A stretch of 64,000 nt of DNA from Anthracocystis setariae (taxonomy: Eukaryota > Basidiomycota > Ustilaginomycetes > Ustilaginales > Ustilaginaceae), in assembly GCA_928724745.1 (NCBI GenBank), contig CAKMXJ010000003.1:124001-188000 (forward strand), in the 5' to 3' direction. The notes under the pieces were generated by a model. It was not told the origin of the DNA. It made no database searches and saw only the letters and a program-made list of their open reading frames with translations. Both the position numbers and the translations under genes were made by a program. Position 1 is the first letter of the stretch. Each line of letters starts with the position of its first letter. Positions 22,690 through 31,392 of this stretch are shown piece by piece.

Positions 22690-22709
22690 ACTGTACAGTA
22701 CTGTACAGT
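22690..22709. promoter_or_regulatory. Perfect 20-bp palindrome of two ACTGTACAGT units
   Basis: The ten-base palindrome ACTGTACAGT occurs twice in direct succession, so the whole 20 bases equal their own reverse complement. It is the longest member of a family of ACTGTAC/TACAGTA words scattered in intergenic DNA of this window. It lies about 490 bases before the thioredoxin ATG. It could be a dimeric protein-binding site or a repeat remnant. Confidence 0.4.
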
Positions 22710-23200
22710 ATGCTACACCGCAAATCGGACCGATCGGGCTCTTGGCCGATGGTCCGAACAACGCGCGACGTGCCTTTCCCTGCTTGATCAGCAGGGGTTA
22801 CTTTGCAGAACAAGAGATCGGCTACGGTGTTGCCCACTGCCATGCGTTGCGATATAGAATGCCACATTCCCGACCGGCTGGCAAGCAGAGCACATTTACT
22901 TGCTCGGTAGCGTAGCGTGCAGGTCGTATCTTGGGTCAGGAGAGGTGCCTACACGGCAAAGGATATCCCTGATGGCGTCGTACCGGCTAACGCACAGGTG
23001 GCAACAACGTCGTTCTCACACTTGAGTGTTCTAATTGATTGATCTTCCGGATGGATAAGCATTACATAAACACCATTCCCCGAACTCACCTTGCACTCCA
23101 CATGAATATCCTAAATCGGGCCGACGTGCAAAGAGTCCAATCTTGCAACCCCTTTTGCCCTTGACCACATCTCACTCGTCATAGTCGATACACTTGAAAG

Positions 23201-23766
23201 ATGCTCTCGCGCACGATACGTACATCTGCCTTGCGAGGCGTGGCAAACCCGTCTCGCACGTTTTCGACGTCGACTCAAGCGCTCAAGGTATACTCGAATG
23301 TGGACAAAGCCACGTTCAACTCGCGCGTGCTCGAACCCACTGGGGCCGATGCCGAGACACCCGTCCTCGTCGACTTCTTCGCCACATGGTGTCAGCCGTG
23401 CAAACTCCTCTCGCCTACGCTCAACAAAGTCGCCACACAACCGCACGTTGTCGGCGGCAAAAACATCGATCTCGTCACCATCGACGTGGACGAACACCAG
23501 GACATTGCGCAGCAGTTCAAAGTCTCGGCCATGCCAACAGTCATCGCCATGAAGGGCGGAAAGGTAAGTCAACCGCCCCCTAATGTCCTACTTCACCCCC
23601 CTTCCCGCATCCGCCAAAGTAGATATGTATCCGAGCTAACCCACATCCCATATCCCATATCGCCTCTCTCCAACCCCCCCTCCCCCACGCAAAGGTCCTT
23701 GACGGCTTTGTCGGCATGCTACCAGAGAAAAAGGTCATCGAATTCGTCCAGAATCTCAAAGAGTAA
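23201..23766 (+). CDS. TRX3: Mitochondrial thioredoxin (one intron)
   Basis: A 144-aa protein made from exons 23201-23563 and 23695-23766. The first about 25 residues (MLSRTIRTSALRGVANPSRT) are Arg/Ser-rich without acids, a typical mitochondrial presequence. The thioredoxin fold follows: VLVDFFATWCQPCKLLSP with the redox pair Cys64 and Cys67 in WCQPC (Trp-Cys-Gln-Pro-Cys rather than the common WCGPC), the TIDVDEH strand, cis-Pro in VSAMPTV, and GGK. Exon 2 supplies VLDGFVGMLPEKKV and the C-terminal helix. The intron (23564-23694) has a GTAAGT donor and a C-rich tract ending AAAG. Reading through the intron gives a different tail without the last strand and helix, so splicing is needed. It would reduce disulfides in the matrix. 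Confidence 0.93.
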
Positions 23767-23912
23767 AAACCCATCCCTCGTTGCTACAGTACAGCATCTC
23801 GTCAAAATACCAAGGAAATGATTATTGCAAAACTAGAAGCAGTGCAGTTTACAATGTGAAACCCCAAAAGAATATGCAAATGCGATGACGACCGAGACTG
23901 GAAAGCGCGAGC

Positions 23913-23929
23913 GAGGGAGAGACAGAGAG

Positions 23930-23968
<39 letters not shown>
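23913..23968. repeat. GA/CA-rich simple repeat
   Basis: Almost pure GA dinucleotides with a short CA run, between the convergent thioredoxin and RRN3 genes. Confidence 0.85.
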
Positions 23969-24024
23969 TCGGATCAGCCGACGGCCAGAGGGGCTTGTTA
24001 CTTGCAACCAATGGCGGAACAGGA

Positions 24025-26601
24025 TCAGATGTAAGGGCTGATACTCATGGCTTCCACCTGAGAAACAAACGACGAGCTGTTACCGTCCCCCTCCCCCTCC
24101 TCGTCATCGTCGTCACCGTCATCCTCATTTCCGCTGCCTCGAGCACGAGACTGGCCGGGAATAGCCACAGCTCCAAACTCATTCCGACGAGCATCATCCG
24201 CTTCATCATCGTCTTCCTCTTCAGATGAATCGTCTCCCTCCTCGTCGGGCGCCACTTGGGACCATTCCCGGTACAAAGGCTCGATGAAAGGAGCCGACGA
24301 TTCCAGCTTGTACGGGTCAAAAGGAAAGAACGATTCCATCACCAACGTGGTCGTCACTGCTGCCGCTGATCCAAGCGACTTTGGCTCCTGCGTCTCGGGT
24401 CGAGGCGTGCCTCGATCGCTGCCGTCCTGACTCATGGGTGTGGCTGATCCCGAATTGTCCAACTGAACGCGGCTCAGCGATGTTGAACGCGATACCGGGT
24501 TGCTGCGATTCCCGCGCACAGAGCGATTGTTGGCCTCGATGATCGAGTAGCAGTATAGGAAGCCCGTATGCTGAGCGATGCGCGCGAACTGCTTGACCAC
24601 GTTGGTCGAACAATACTTGAGAGGATTCAACCGGCACGTCACTGCTCGTTGCAGCGACGTTAGCCCGTCGCACCACGACTCTGCGCCCAACTGGTGCAAG
24701 CTGCCCACACTGCTGTGCATCCCACCACCAATCTCGTCTGCGTCCTGATAGTCCAGATCGCCCGCTCCTCCATCTTGCTCGTCGTTGCTGATCTTGAGGT
24801 CCCTCCATCGGAAGCAGAAGATGTAGAAGGCTGCCTGTACTACCGAATAAAACACAGCATGTGTGCTCGACCCTGGCGGCGCCGAACCTATCTCTGTATC
24901 GAAACGGCTGCTTTCGTCAATGTGTGCATCCAAGAAAGCACACAGGTTGTACAGGACGACGCGCGTCGTTGGCCCATCCACATAAGAGGCTCGACTGACG
25001 AAACTTGCAACGTACCCTGCCGCTGCTGATCGAATCACTGCTGGCTCCTCCTTATCGCCCAAATCAGCTCTGCGGCTATACAAACTCTTTTCGAGCAGCA
25101 CGCCGAGGAAGTAGTCAGAAAACTCGGGATCCAACGAGTTGAACCAAAACAGCAAAAACTGAACATGCCGCGATCGGAAGGTGGGCAGGATGTTGCGTGC
25201 AAAGATCGAGAGTAGCGTGTGGAACAGATTGCGGCGGTTCGTATCGGCATCCATCGGGCTATTACTGACGGCGCTAAAAGTCAGGCTTCGGTCGCCACCC
25301 ACATACTGTGTATCGAGCTTGCGCAAATGCTCAAAGAGAGCGATCATGATGGCATCGAGCTTGGCGACAGACTCGCGGATGCGTCGCATCGATCTTTGCA
25401 GATCCTCCTGAGTCCTTTTCTGCTCTTCGGTGGGCACGTTTTGATCGTAATTATCGTCGGACAGATCCGAAAGGTTGTCGGCAAAGTCGCCATCATCGCT
25501 GTCTCCGTCGTCCGAGCTGTCATCATCACCAACTTCATCGAGGGCTTGCTCGAACGGATCGTCAAAATCGAGCCCGAGCTCTTGCGCTTCTTCATCGTCG
25601 AACTCGTCGAGCTCGACCTGGATCTCGACGTCGAGCTGGATGGCACGATCAACGACAGCGCCGAGGATGACCTCTGAAAGCTCAGCACAGTACTCGCTAA
25701 CGTGAAGGATGTTGCGCATGTAGACGAGCTGGTCTGATCGGTGAACCATCTTGTGCGGCAAGTGTTGGACGAGGAGGGGGCCGAGAACGCCTGGTAGTGT
25801 GGGCACGACGCTGAGGAGAGAGCGGATGAGCAGATGAACACGCTCATAGACTTGCTTGCGCTTGAGCGTCGAAATGGACCTCTTGCCGGTCTCGTCGGCA
25901 AATTGGTAGGGGAGCCATTCGAGACGATACGAAAGGGCCTTGGTAGCCTTGGATAGGATTACTGACAGCCATTCGCTTCGAGCACTGACAAGACTGCAAA
26001 CAAACTTGATCCACATCTGGGCAAAAGTGTCGTCCATAGAGGTCCAGGGCAGAGCAAAGATGCTCTCGACCAGCTTGGCATGCGACCTGTCGAGGTCCGA
26101 AACGACATGCGAGAGAGCAGCAAGCAAAGAGCGAAGCGAAGAGACCGAGGCGCCGGATCTGCCTGTCGAGGGCTCTGCGAATTGGACGAGAAGCTCATAG
26201 TAGGGCGCTGTATTGCCTTTCTCCTTCTCCGAGAGCGCATTGAGGACAAAGCTGAGGTACATGCCGTGATAGTTGGTGGTGGCGGTGCTGCCCGTCAAAG
26301 TGATGGCTGCCATGCTTCCTGGTGGTGGCGCTCTCTTGGACAGGCTGGATCGAAGCGGTTTCAAGGGCGTTGTGGGCGAAGGCGAGGAGACGTCGGAATC
26401 CTGGGACGGACTGCGGCGCTTGGAAGGTGGTGATGGACGAGCATGGTCGGCTTGATAGCTATATGCTAACGAGCCCGAAGTCCTCTTCATGGCGGAAATG
26501 GGAGCTGCTGTGGTGGCAGATGTGGTCTGCCGGGTATTGGTGGAGATGCTTGGTGGCACTTGCACGGTGGATCGAGCTCGAATAGGCTCGACGGACGGCA
26601 T
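24025..26601 (-). CDS. RRN3: RNA polymerase I-specific transcription initiation factor RRN3
   Basis: An 858-aa protein of the Rrn3/TIF-IA family, which binds Pol I through Rpa43 and brings it to the rDNA promoter. The start is the first ATG (26601); upstream the frame only extends from a TTG. After a disordered N-terminus (to about 105) come the HEAT-like repeats: PYYELLVQF, LRSLLAALSHVVSDLDRSHA, LPWTSMDDTFAQMWIKFVCS, and VHLLIRSLLSVVPTLPGVLG. An acidic Asp/Glu-rich loop follows (about 350-400, as in TIF-IA), then the Rrn3 core with RRNLFHTLLSIFARNILPTFRS and VQFLLFWFNSLDPEFSDYFL, and LNPLKYCSTNVVKQFARIAQ. A PFDPYKL motif precedes the acidic C-terminus. It is larger than yeast Rrn3 (627 aa) because of the tails. 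Confidence 0.92.
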   Translation of the reverse strand: MPSVEPIRARSTVQVPPSISTNTRQTTSATTAAPISAMKRTSGSLAYSYQADHARPSPPSKRRSPSQDSDVSSPSPTTPLKPLRSSLSKRAPPPGSMAAITLTGSTATTNYHGMYLSFVLNALSEKEKGNTAPYYELLVQFAEPSTGRSGASVSSLRSLLAALSHVVSDLDRSHAKLVESIFALPWTSMDDTFAQMWIKFVCSLVSARSEWLSVILSKATKALSYRLEWLPYQFADETGKRSISTLKRKQVYERVHLLIRSLLSVVPTLPGVLGPLLVQHLPHKMVHRSDQLVYMRNILHVSEYCAELSEVILGAVVDRAIQLDVEIQVELDEFDDEEAQELGLDFDDPFEQALDEVGDDDSSDDGDSDDGDFADNLSDLSDDNYDQNVPTEEQKRTQEDLQRSMRRIRESVAKLDAIMIALFEHLRKLDTQYVGGDRSLTFSAVSNSPMDADTNRRNLFHTLLSIFARNILPTFRSRHVQFLLFWFNSLDPEFSDYFLGVLLEKSLYSRRADLGDKEEPAVIRSAAAGYVASFVSRASYVDGPTTRVVLYNLCAFLDAHIDESSRFDTEIGSAPPGSSTHAVFYSVVQAAFYIFCFRWRDLKISNDEQDGGAGDLDYQDADEIGGGMHSSVGSLHQLGAESWCDGLTSLQRAVTCRLNPLKYCSTNVVKQFARIAQHTGFLYCYSIIEANNRSVRGNRSNPVSRSTSLSRVQLDNSGSATPMSQDGSDRGTPRPETQEPKSLGSAAAVTTTLVMESFFPFDPYKLESSAPFIEPLYREWSQVAPDEEGDDSSEEEDDDEADDARRNEFGAVAIPGQSRARGSGNEDDGDDDDEEGEGDGNSSSFVSQVEAMSISPYI

Positions 26602-27415
26602 CACAGCAACAGCTCGTTTCGATGTTCGAGCTTCTCTACGCAGCAGCGGCAATGATCCGTGCTGTTATACAGTAATGGTTGGGGAGGTGTTCGACACTAT
26701 GGCTCTTTGGCACTTGCTGTTGAGAGAGGGGCGAACACAAGCGAACGCCGAAAAGACGAATCGCGATAGCCTCAATGGGACGTGGGCATGCTGCGAGACT
26801 TGCGGTGGTTTACGATGCAATGTAAGTGGTCGAAGATGATGTTGCAATGGGGCCTTGGAGCGTCGATCCCGTTTCCTGAAGAATATGAATATAATGGCAA
26901 CGAGAGCAGGAGCAAGAGGAGCGTTGGATGTGGATTGCAAGCAGCACCGTCGCGATAAGCAAGGCACCTAACTCTAACTTACTGCGCAGACATGAGGCCT
27001 AGATTTTTTTTTTTTTTTTTCTTTTCTTTTTTTTCTTTTCTTTCTCCGTTCTCCTCATCTTTCCCCGGCAAATTTGAGAAAATCCGGACTAAAAAAAAAA
27101 AGAAAGAAAAAAAAAAGAAAAAAAAAGAAAAGAAAGGCGTGAGTGGAGAAAAAGACGACGGCGACTTGGAGACGAGACAAAGCGGGGATGAACCATGACA
27201 AATCATGACAATAATTCAGGGTCGCTCGCTTCTGCATCTGCGAAAATTTCCACACAAAAAAGTTGAACAAAATATTCTTCTTGCAGCTGTCGAGTAACTT
27301 TTCCGACTCAGCCGACACCATTTCTTCCATTCTCTTGACCCTCATCCGTCTCGCTTGCTTTCTCCAAGCCATCTATCCAATACCCTTATAAACAGGGATA
27401 CTAAGCTAAACCAAG
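26602..27415. promoter_or_regulatory. Divergent promoter shared by RRN3 and the Grn1-like gene
   Basis: About 810 bases between two divergent ATGs of nucleolar genes. It contains a long pyrimidine tract (27004-27045) and a matching purine tract (27091-27136), able to pair as an inverted repeat. A CT-rich leader lies just before the plus-strand ATG. No other gene is seen. Confidence 0.5.
27004..27136. repeat. Poly-pyrimidine / poly-purine inverted repeat
   Basis: A T-run interrupted by C (CTTTTCTTTTTTTTC pattern) is mirrored 45 bases later by an A-run interrupted by G (GAAAAAAAAAGAAAAG pattern). The arms could form a long A/T hairpin or triplex, or exclude nucleosomes as dA:dT tracts do. The spacer contains CCGG at both sides. 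Confidence 0.7.
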
Positions 27416-29383
27416 ATGGTCAAGGTCAAGAAGCGCGCTTCCAAGCGTGTCAAGTTGGCGCAGAGGGAGAAGATCAAGAAGAAGGTCAAGGAGCACCGTC
27501 GCAAGACTCGTCGAGATGAACGAAGGAGCACACAGTGGAAAAGCAAGGCGAAGAAGGATCCAGGTATTCCCAATTCATTCCCTTACAAGGAGCAGCTGCT
27601 CAACGAGATCGAGACCAAGCGCAGGATCCAGGAAGAGGAGAAGCTCGCCAGGAAAGCCGACAAGCTCGCCGAGCGCGACGCAGACAACGACGCAGACCAG
27701 CAGGGCTCTGATCTTGAGGCTGGAGAGGGCGATGACGACGTGGATGATGAGGATGCTCTTGATGAGATTCCTCTGACCGCTCCCATGTACCGCGGTACAC
27801 TTGCCGAGCTGCTCGACTCTGACGAGATCAAGACCATCGTCCTCACCCTCGATGCGCGCGACCCTCAAAGTTTCCGTAGCCCCTGGCTCGAGGCCCAAGT
27901 CAGCAGTCGCAAGGGCAAGAAGCTCGCTCTCGCTTTGGGCCGTGCCGACATGGTCCCGCTTGAGACCGTGTCTGCTTGGACTGCCCATCTCTCCGCTTCT
28001 ACTGGCCTTCCAGTCTTCCCCATTTGCTCGCCGTCCGACCACCTCGCCGAAAACACCGGTGCCGAAGCTCTGGTCGAACAGCTCAAGCTCAAGGCTAACA
28101 ATACAGGCGACATTGCTGTTGTCGGTCTGGCCCACTCCGGCAGGAGCACCGTCGCTGATGCGATTCTCAATGCTATTGGAGTGCCGGAGGATCAAGATGT
28201 TGAAGACCAAGACAACGAAGACGTCAGTGATTGGCCTGCCGTCCTCGATACACCTGCTCTGGTCCCGCTCAAGAGCGCCGAAGCCGCCGAAGACTCTGAC
28301 GAGGAATCTGAAGAGCAAGACCAAGAGGACGAGGAAGACCAAGATGACGAGCACAAGTTCATGGCACGCATGGAGCTCAAGTCGATGCAGACCTTGATGC
28401 GCAATCAGGGCCACGTGCAGAGGATCAAGGAGCCTCTTCCACTCGCATGGGCTCTGATGTCGCGAGTCTCGCATCCTGAAGATCTCATGCTTATCTACAA
28501 CGTGCCTGCTTTCGGCTCCTTCCAGGTGGACAAGGCCTCGCTCGCCGACCAAGAGATCGACCAAGCGGACAAGCAAAAGATCAAGGCTGCTGCAACGCGC
28601 CACAAGATTCACGCCGACACACAAGAGTTTCTGATCGCCCTGGCACGAGCCACGGGACGCATGAAGAAGCGCAACATTCCCGACGAGATCGGCGCTTCGC
28701 GTGTTCTGCTTCGAGACTGGTCGCACCAGATGCTGGGCTATTACACGCAAGCACCCAAGCTCTCCGCTGAGGCGCAAACTTGTTTGGACAAGATCAAGCA
28801 GCAAATCTCGAGCACCATGCCATTGGTTTTGGTGAGGAAAGAATGGCGCAAAAAGTTCCAGGCTCGCGAGTTGCGACTCAAGCCCATCTCCATGTTGCTC
28901 GACCGTGAGGCTCTGGTTCTTGAGCAAGTCGAGATGCTGCCACCACCACCTGAGCAGGATACTGAGGAGGACGAAGATGAGATCGATGAGGCTTTGCTCG
29001 ATGAAGAAAGCATTGACGAGCATGAAGACGAGGAGAACGACGAGGAGGAAGAGGAGGAGGAGGAAGAAGAGTCGCCCAGAAAGACAACACAGCTCAAGTC
29101 GATCCTTAAGAAGACTGGTTCCAAGAAGCGTGACTTGGCCGACAACGAGGAGCAAGCCAACAACGACGAGGAGGATGAGGGAGATGACCAGCAGATGTCT
29201 CGCAAGGAGCGAAGGATGCAGAAGAAGGCGCGCGTCGTTACACCCTCTTCTACCAAGTCCAAGCCGACCGCCAAGAAAAACGCCAACAAGTCTTCCAAGG
29301 CGGTTGTTGGAGCTGCCAAAGCGGCAGCCGCTGCCACGGGTCCTGCTCCCGGTGAAAAGTATGACTTTGGTGCCTTCTTCTGA
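27416..29383 (+). CDS. Nucleostemin/Grn1-family nucleolar protein with degenerate GTPase motifs
   Basis: A 655-aa protein of the circularly permuted GTPase family (Grn1/Nug1/GNL3) that acts in 60S ribosome assembly in the nucleolus. The N-terminus is the basic Grn1 domain (MVKVKKRASKRVKLAQREKI, to about 90). A GTPase-like domain follows in permuted order: VLTLDARDPQSF (G5-like, about 142-153), LGRADMVP where NKxD is expected (about 173-180), GLAHSGRST where GxPNVGKS is expected (about 239-247) and LDTPALV where DxPG is expected (about 277-283). The conserved C-terminal block FLIALARATGRMKKRNIPDE...LLRDWSHQMLGYYT is well kept. Acidic tracts and a Lys-rich tail end the protein. Thus fold and family are clear but the P-loop Lys is Arg and the Asn-Lys of G4 is Gly-Arg, so GTP binding is doubtful. 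Confidence 0.85.
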   Translation: MVKVKKRASKRVKLAQREKIKKKVKEHRRKTRRDERRSTQWKSKAKKDPGIPNSFPYKEQLLNEIETKRRIQEEEKLARKADKLAERDADNDADQQGSDLEAGEGDDDVDDEDALDEIPLTAPMYRGTLAELLDSDEIKTIVLTLDARDPQSFRSPWLEAQVSSRKGKKLALALGRADMVPLETVSAWTAHLSASTGLPVFPICSPSDHLAENTGAEALVEQLKLKANNTGDIAVVGLAHSGRSTVADAILNAIGVPEDQDVEDQDNEDVSDWPAVLDTPALVPLKSAEAAEDSDEESEEQDQEDEEDQDDEHKFMARMELKSMQTLMRNQGHVQRIKEPLPLAWALMSRVSHPEDLMLIYNVPAFGSFQVDKASLADQEIDQADKQKIKAAATRHKIHADTQEFLIALARATGRMKKRNIPDEIGASRVLLRDWSHQMLGYYTQAPKLSAEAQTCLDKIKQQISSTMPLVLVRKEWRKKFQARELRLKPISMLLDREALVLEQVEMLPPPPEQDTEEDEDEIDEALLDEESIDEHEDEENDEEEEEEEEEESPRKTTQLKSILKKTGSKKRDLADNEEQANNDEEDEGDDQQMSRKERRMQKKARVVTPSSTKSKPTAKKNANKSSKAVVGAAKAAAAATGPAPGEKYDFGAFF

Positions 29384-29893
29384 TGCCATCCGTCCATGCA
29401 TAAGCCCCAGCCCTCGTGCATCGGCTTTGTCGTCGTAGGTCTCTGTCTCGTCAATGTACTTTATACCTTTGCATCTTTCTACAACCACATTTAACCAACA
29501 ATTCTGCGGCCGTGTACCACATTGAAGCGTTGCATAGAGTTACCACCACACTGTTGCGATCAGTGCCAAATGTCGCTGACGCACGACTGAAACGAATGCA
29601 TGCGCTTCCAGCAGTGCCGATCAAGGCAGATCAGTGAGGCAGTAGTAGTGGGGTTATGGCCGATTCCTTGAATCCAGTGGCTCTGTTGTTGAGTCTTGAA
29701 ATTGGTGTAAGATTGCGAGCAATGCGGAGAAGGAAGACTGATTATTTTGCCACCTATGCACAGACCGTTAAGCACTCCAGTCCAGGGTCTCACTCGTCCA
29801 TATCTGAAAATTAAACTTCTTCGTTCGTCACCATCGCATCCTGTGCACACACCACCATCATCTGCGCAGGAGGCTGAGCTCAGCGCACCAAAA
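29384..29893. other. Spacer upstream of the STIMATE-like gene
   Basis: A region between a stop codon and the next start on the same strand. The frame of the downstream gene is open from 29747, but ATG 29894 has the better context and precedes the conserved part. Nothing else is seen. Confidence 0.45.
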
Positions 29894-31189
29894 ATGGGCT
29901 CAACTCACGGCGGCTCGGCCGCTTTGGTCGGCATCCTATCCACTGTGGCGAGATCCATCGACGAGGCAGTACCGCCTCCAGCACCATCACCAATCATCGT
30001 AGCAGCCGAAGTGGACAGCGACAACTGCAAGCTCATGGGTCCCTTTGCTCTGTTCGTTCAGACCATCATGGGATTCCTCGTCATCGGATCGCTAGTGTAC
30101 AAGCGACAACGAGAGAAACCCAAGCGCAAGTGGAAGATCTGGGCTCTCGATGTTTCCAAGCAATTGCTTGGCCAACTCTTTGTCCATATCCTCAACGTCA
30201 TCCTGTCCGATTTTGTCGCCAGTGGCGGAGGAAAGAATCCTTGCTCGCTCTACTTCCTCAACATCCTCGTCGACACTACTGTCGGTGTCTTCTTCATCTA
30301 CATCGCATTGAAGTATGTCACCTGGTTCCTCACCGAACGACTCGGACTGGAAGGATTCGTCTCGGGACAGTACACACCACCGCCATTGCAGCAACCACCT
30401 CCTGCTGCTGGCTCTTCCAACCCGTCAAATCAGTCAGGCGCATCTCGTAGACCCTTGCGTAGAGGTCGACCAAAGATCGAGTACTGGTTCAAACAGCTCG
30501 GCTCGTACCTGTTTGTTCTCTTTCTCATGAAAATGGCGGTGCTCGTCATCTTTGCCATCTTGCCGTTCCTCTTCGACGTCGGCTCCTGGATCCTCGCCCT
30601 CTTCGGCAACCACAAGGACTTCCAGGTCCTCTTCTCCATGGCATTGTTCCCTCTCGCCATGAACGTCCTGCAGTTCTGGTTGATCGATTCTCTGCTCAGG
30701 CACAACCCGTACACCTCGGCATACTCCAAGGTCAATCCAGACGACGAATCCTTCCTGCACGACTCGAACCGTGCATCCCAAGACTCTCGCTTTTCAGACT
30801 CCACCCCGGCTGTCGACGGTCCACCAGCACACGTCCACTCGATAGGCGTGGACAGCGACGACGAGGCGGATGATCCCAAGACTCACCACATGCATCCACA
30901 AGCGTCCGGCTCAAGACGCAGATCCTCTCCACTAGCCTCGTCAAGATCACTGGCGGATCAACCATACGACTATCCACCTCCGACAGACGTCACTCGCCAG
31001 TCGCCGCCTCCGAATCCGTCGCGCCCACTCGATGCGATGCGACGTCAAGCAAGTCTTACGCTCTCAGACCATGGAAGCGATATAGAGACCGCCACCGAAT
31101 CGATACACCAGGCAATGTCCAACAGCAAGGCTTCCGTACGATCAGAGTCGCATCATCTTAGGCAAGTCAGCGCAGACAACCATGCTTAG
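29894..31189 (+). CDS. STIMATE/YPL162C-like multi-pass membrane protein
   Basis: A 431-aa membrane protein resembling the TMEM110/STIMATE family (yeast vacuolar-membrane protein YPL162C; in animals an ER-plasma-membrane junction regulator of STIM1). The conserved core has five hydrophobic segments: 51-69 (FALFVQTIMGFLVIGSLVY), 91-110, 118-140 (NILVDTTVGVFFIYIALKY), 205-227 and 245-268. The motif KRKWKIWALDVSKQLLGQ before segment 2 and the CSLYFLNILVDTT motif are the diagnostic ones. A Pro/Gln/Ser-rich loop (161-190) separates segments 3 and 4. The C-terminus (280-431) is disordered, Ser/Pro/His-rich and unconserved. An upstream in-frame ATG at 29747 would add 49 residues without features. Function in smuts is unknown. 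Confidence 0.8.
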   Translation: MGSTHGGSAALVGILSTVARSIDEAVPPPAPSPIIVAAEVDSDNCKLMGPFALFVQTIMGFLVIGSLVYKRQREKPKRKWKIWALDVSKQLLGQLFVHILNVILSDFVASGGGKNPCSLYFLNILVDTTVGVFFIYIALKYVTWFLTERLGLEGFVSGQYTPPPLQQPPPAAGSSNPSNQSGASRRPLRRGRPKIEYWFKQLGSYLFVLFLMKMAVLVIFAILPFLFDVGSWILALFGNHKDFQVLFSMALFPLAMNVLQFWLIDSLLRHNPYTSAYSKVNPDDESFLHDSNRASQDSRFSDSTPAVDGPPAHVHSIGVDSDDEADDPKTHHMHPQASGSRRRSSPLASSRSLADQPYDYPPPTDVTRQSPPPNPSRPLDAMRRQASLTLSDHGSDIETATESIHQAMSNSKASVRSESHHLRQVSADNHA

Positions 31190-31242
31190 TCGCATTCCAA
31201 AAGTGAAATCGCTGGAAAGAGAGTGTCACCATTGCTTTGATC

Positions 31243-31297
31243 GAGAAAGAGAGAAAGAGAGAAAGAGAGAAAGAGAGAAAGAGAGAAAGAGAAAGAC
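31243..31297. repeat. GAGAAA hexamer repeat
   Basis: About nine purine-only copies, in the short space between two convergent genes. Confidence 0.85.
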
Positions 31298-31392
31298 AGG
31301 GAAGGTTCACGCAGGGATGCTACAGGCGAGAAGGGAGGGGGGATACACAATGAGGCAGAAGCAGAATACGATGGGCAAGATTTGTGGCTGTA

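Larger units (their letters stand above)
20868..23200. other. Spacer upstream of the mitochondrial thioredoxin gene
   Basis: It holds a GCTTTGCTT tandem repeat (22273-22300), ACTGTAC-type words (22609-22618) and a perfect 20-bp palindrome (22690-22709). Overlapping open frames around 22079-22915 on the plus strand are not convincing, because they run through the repeat and show no motif. Confidence 0.45.

Noticed and set aside
22079..22915. A 278-codon plus-strand frame in the gap before thioredoxin
   Set aside because: It runs through a simple repeat and the ACTGTAC palindrome, neighbouring frames are equally open, and no motif or signal is seen.
26970..26990. TAACTCTAACTTA as a telomerase RNA template
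   Set aside because: It does not match a TTAGGG-type template of one and a half repeats, and no conserved telomerase RNA context is seen.
27575..29488. A 637-codon open frame antisense to the Grn1-like gene
   Set aside because: It arises from the codon bias of the real gene (rare TTA, CTA and TCA codons) and its translation has no domain; the plus-strand protein has clear family blocks.
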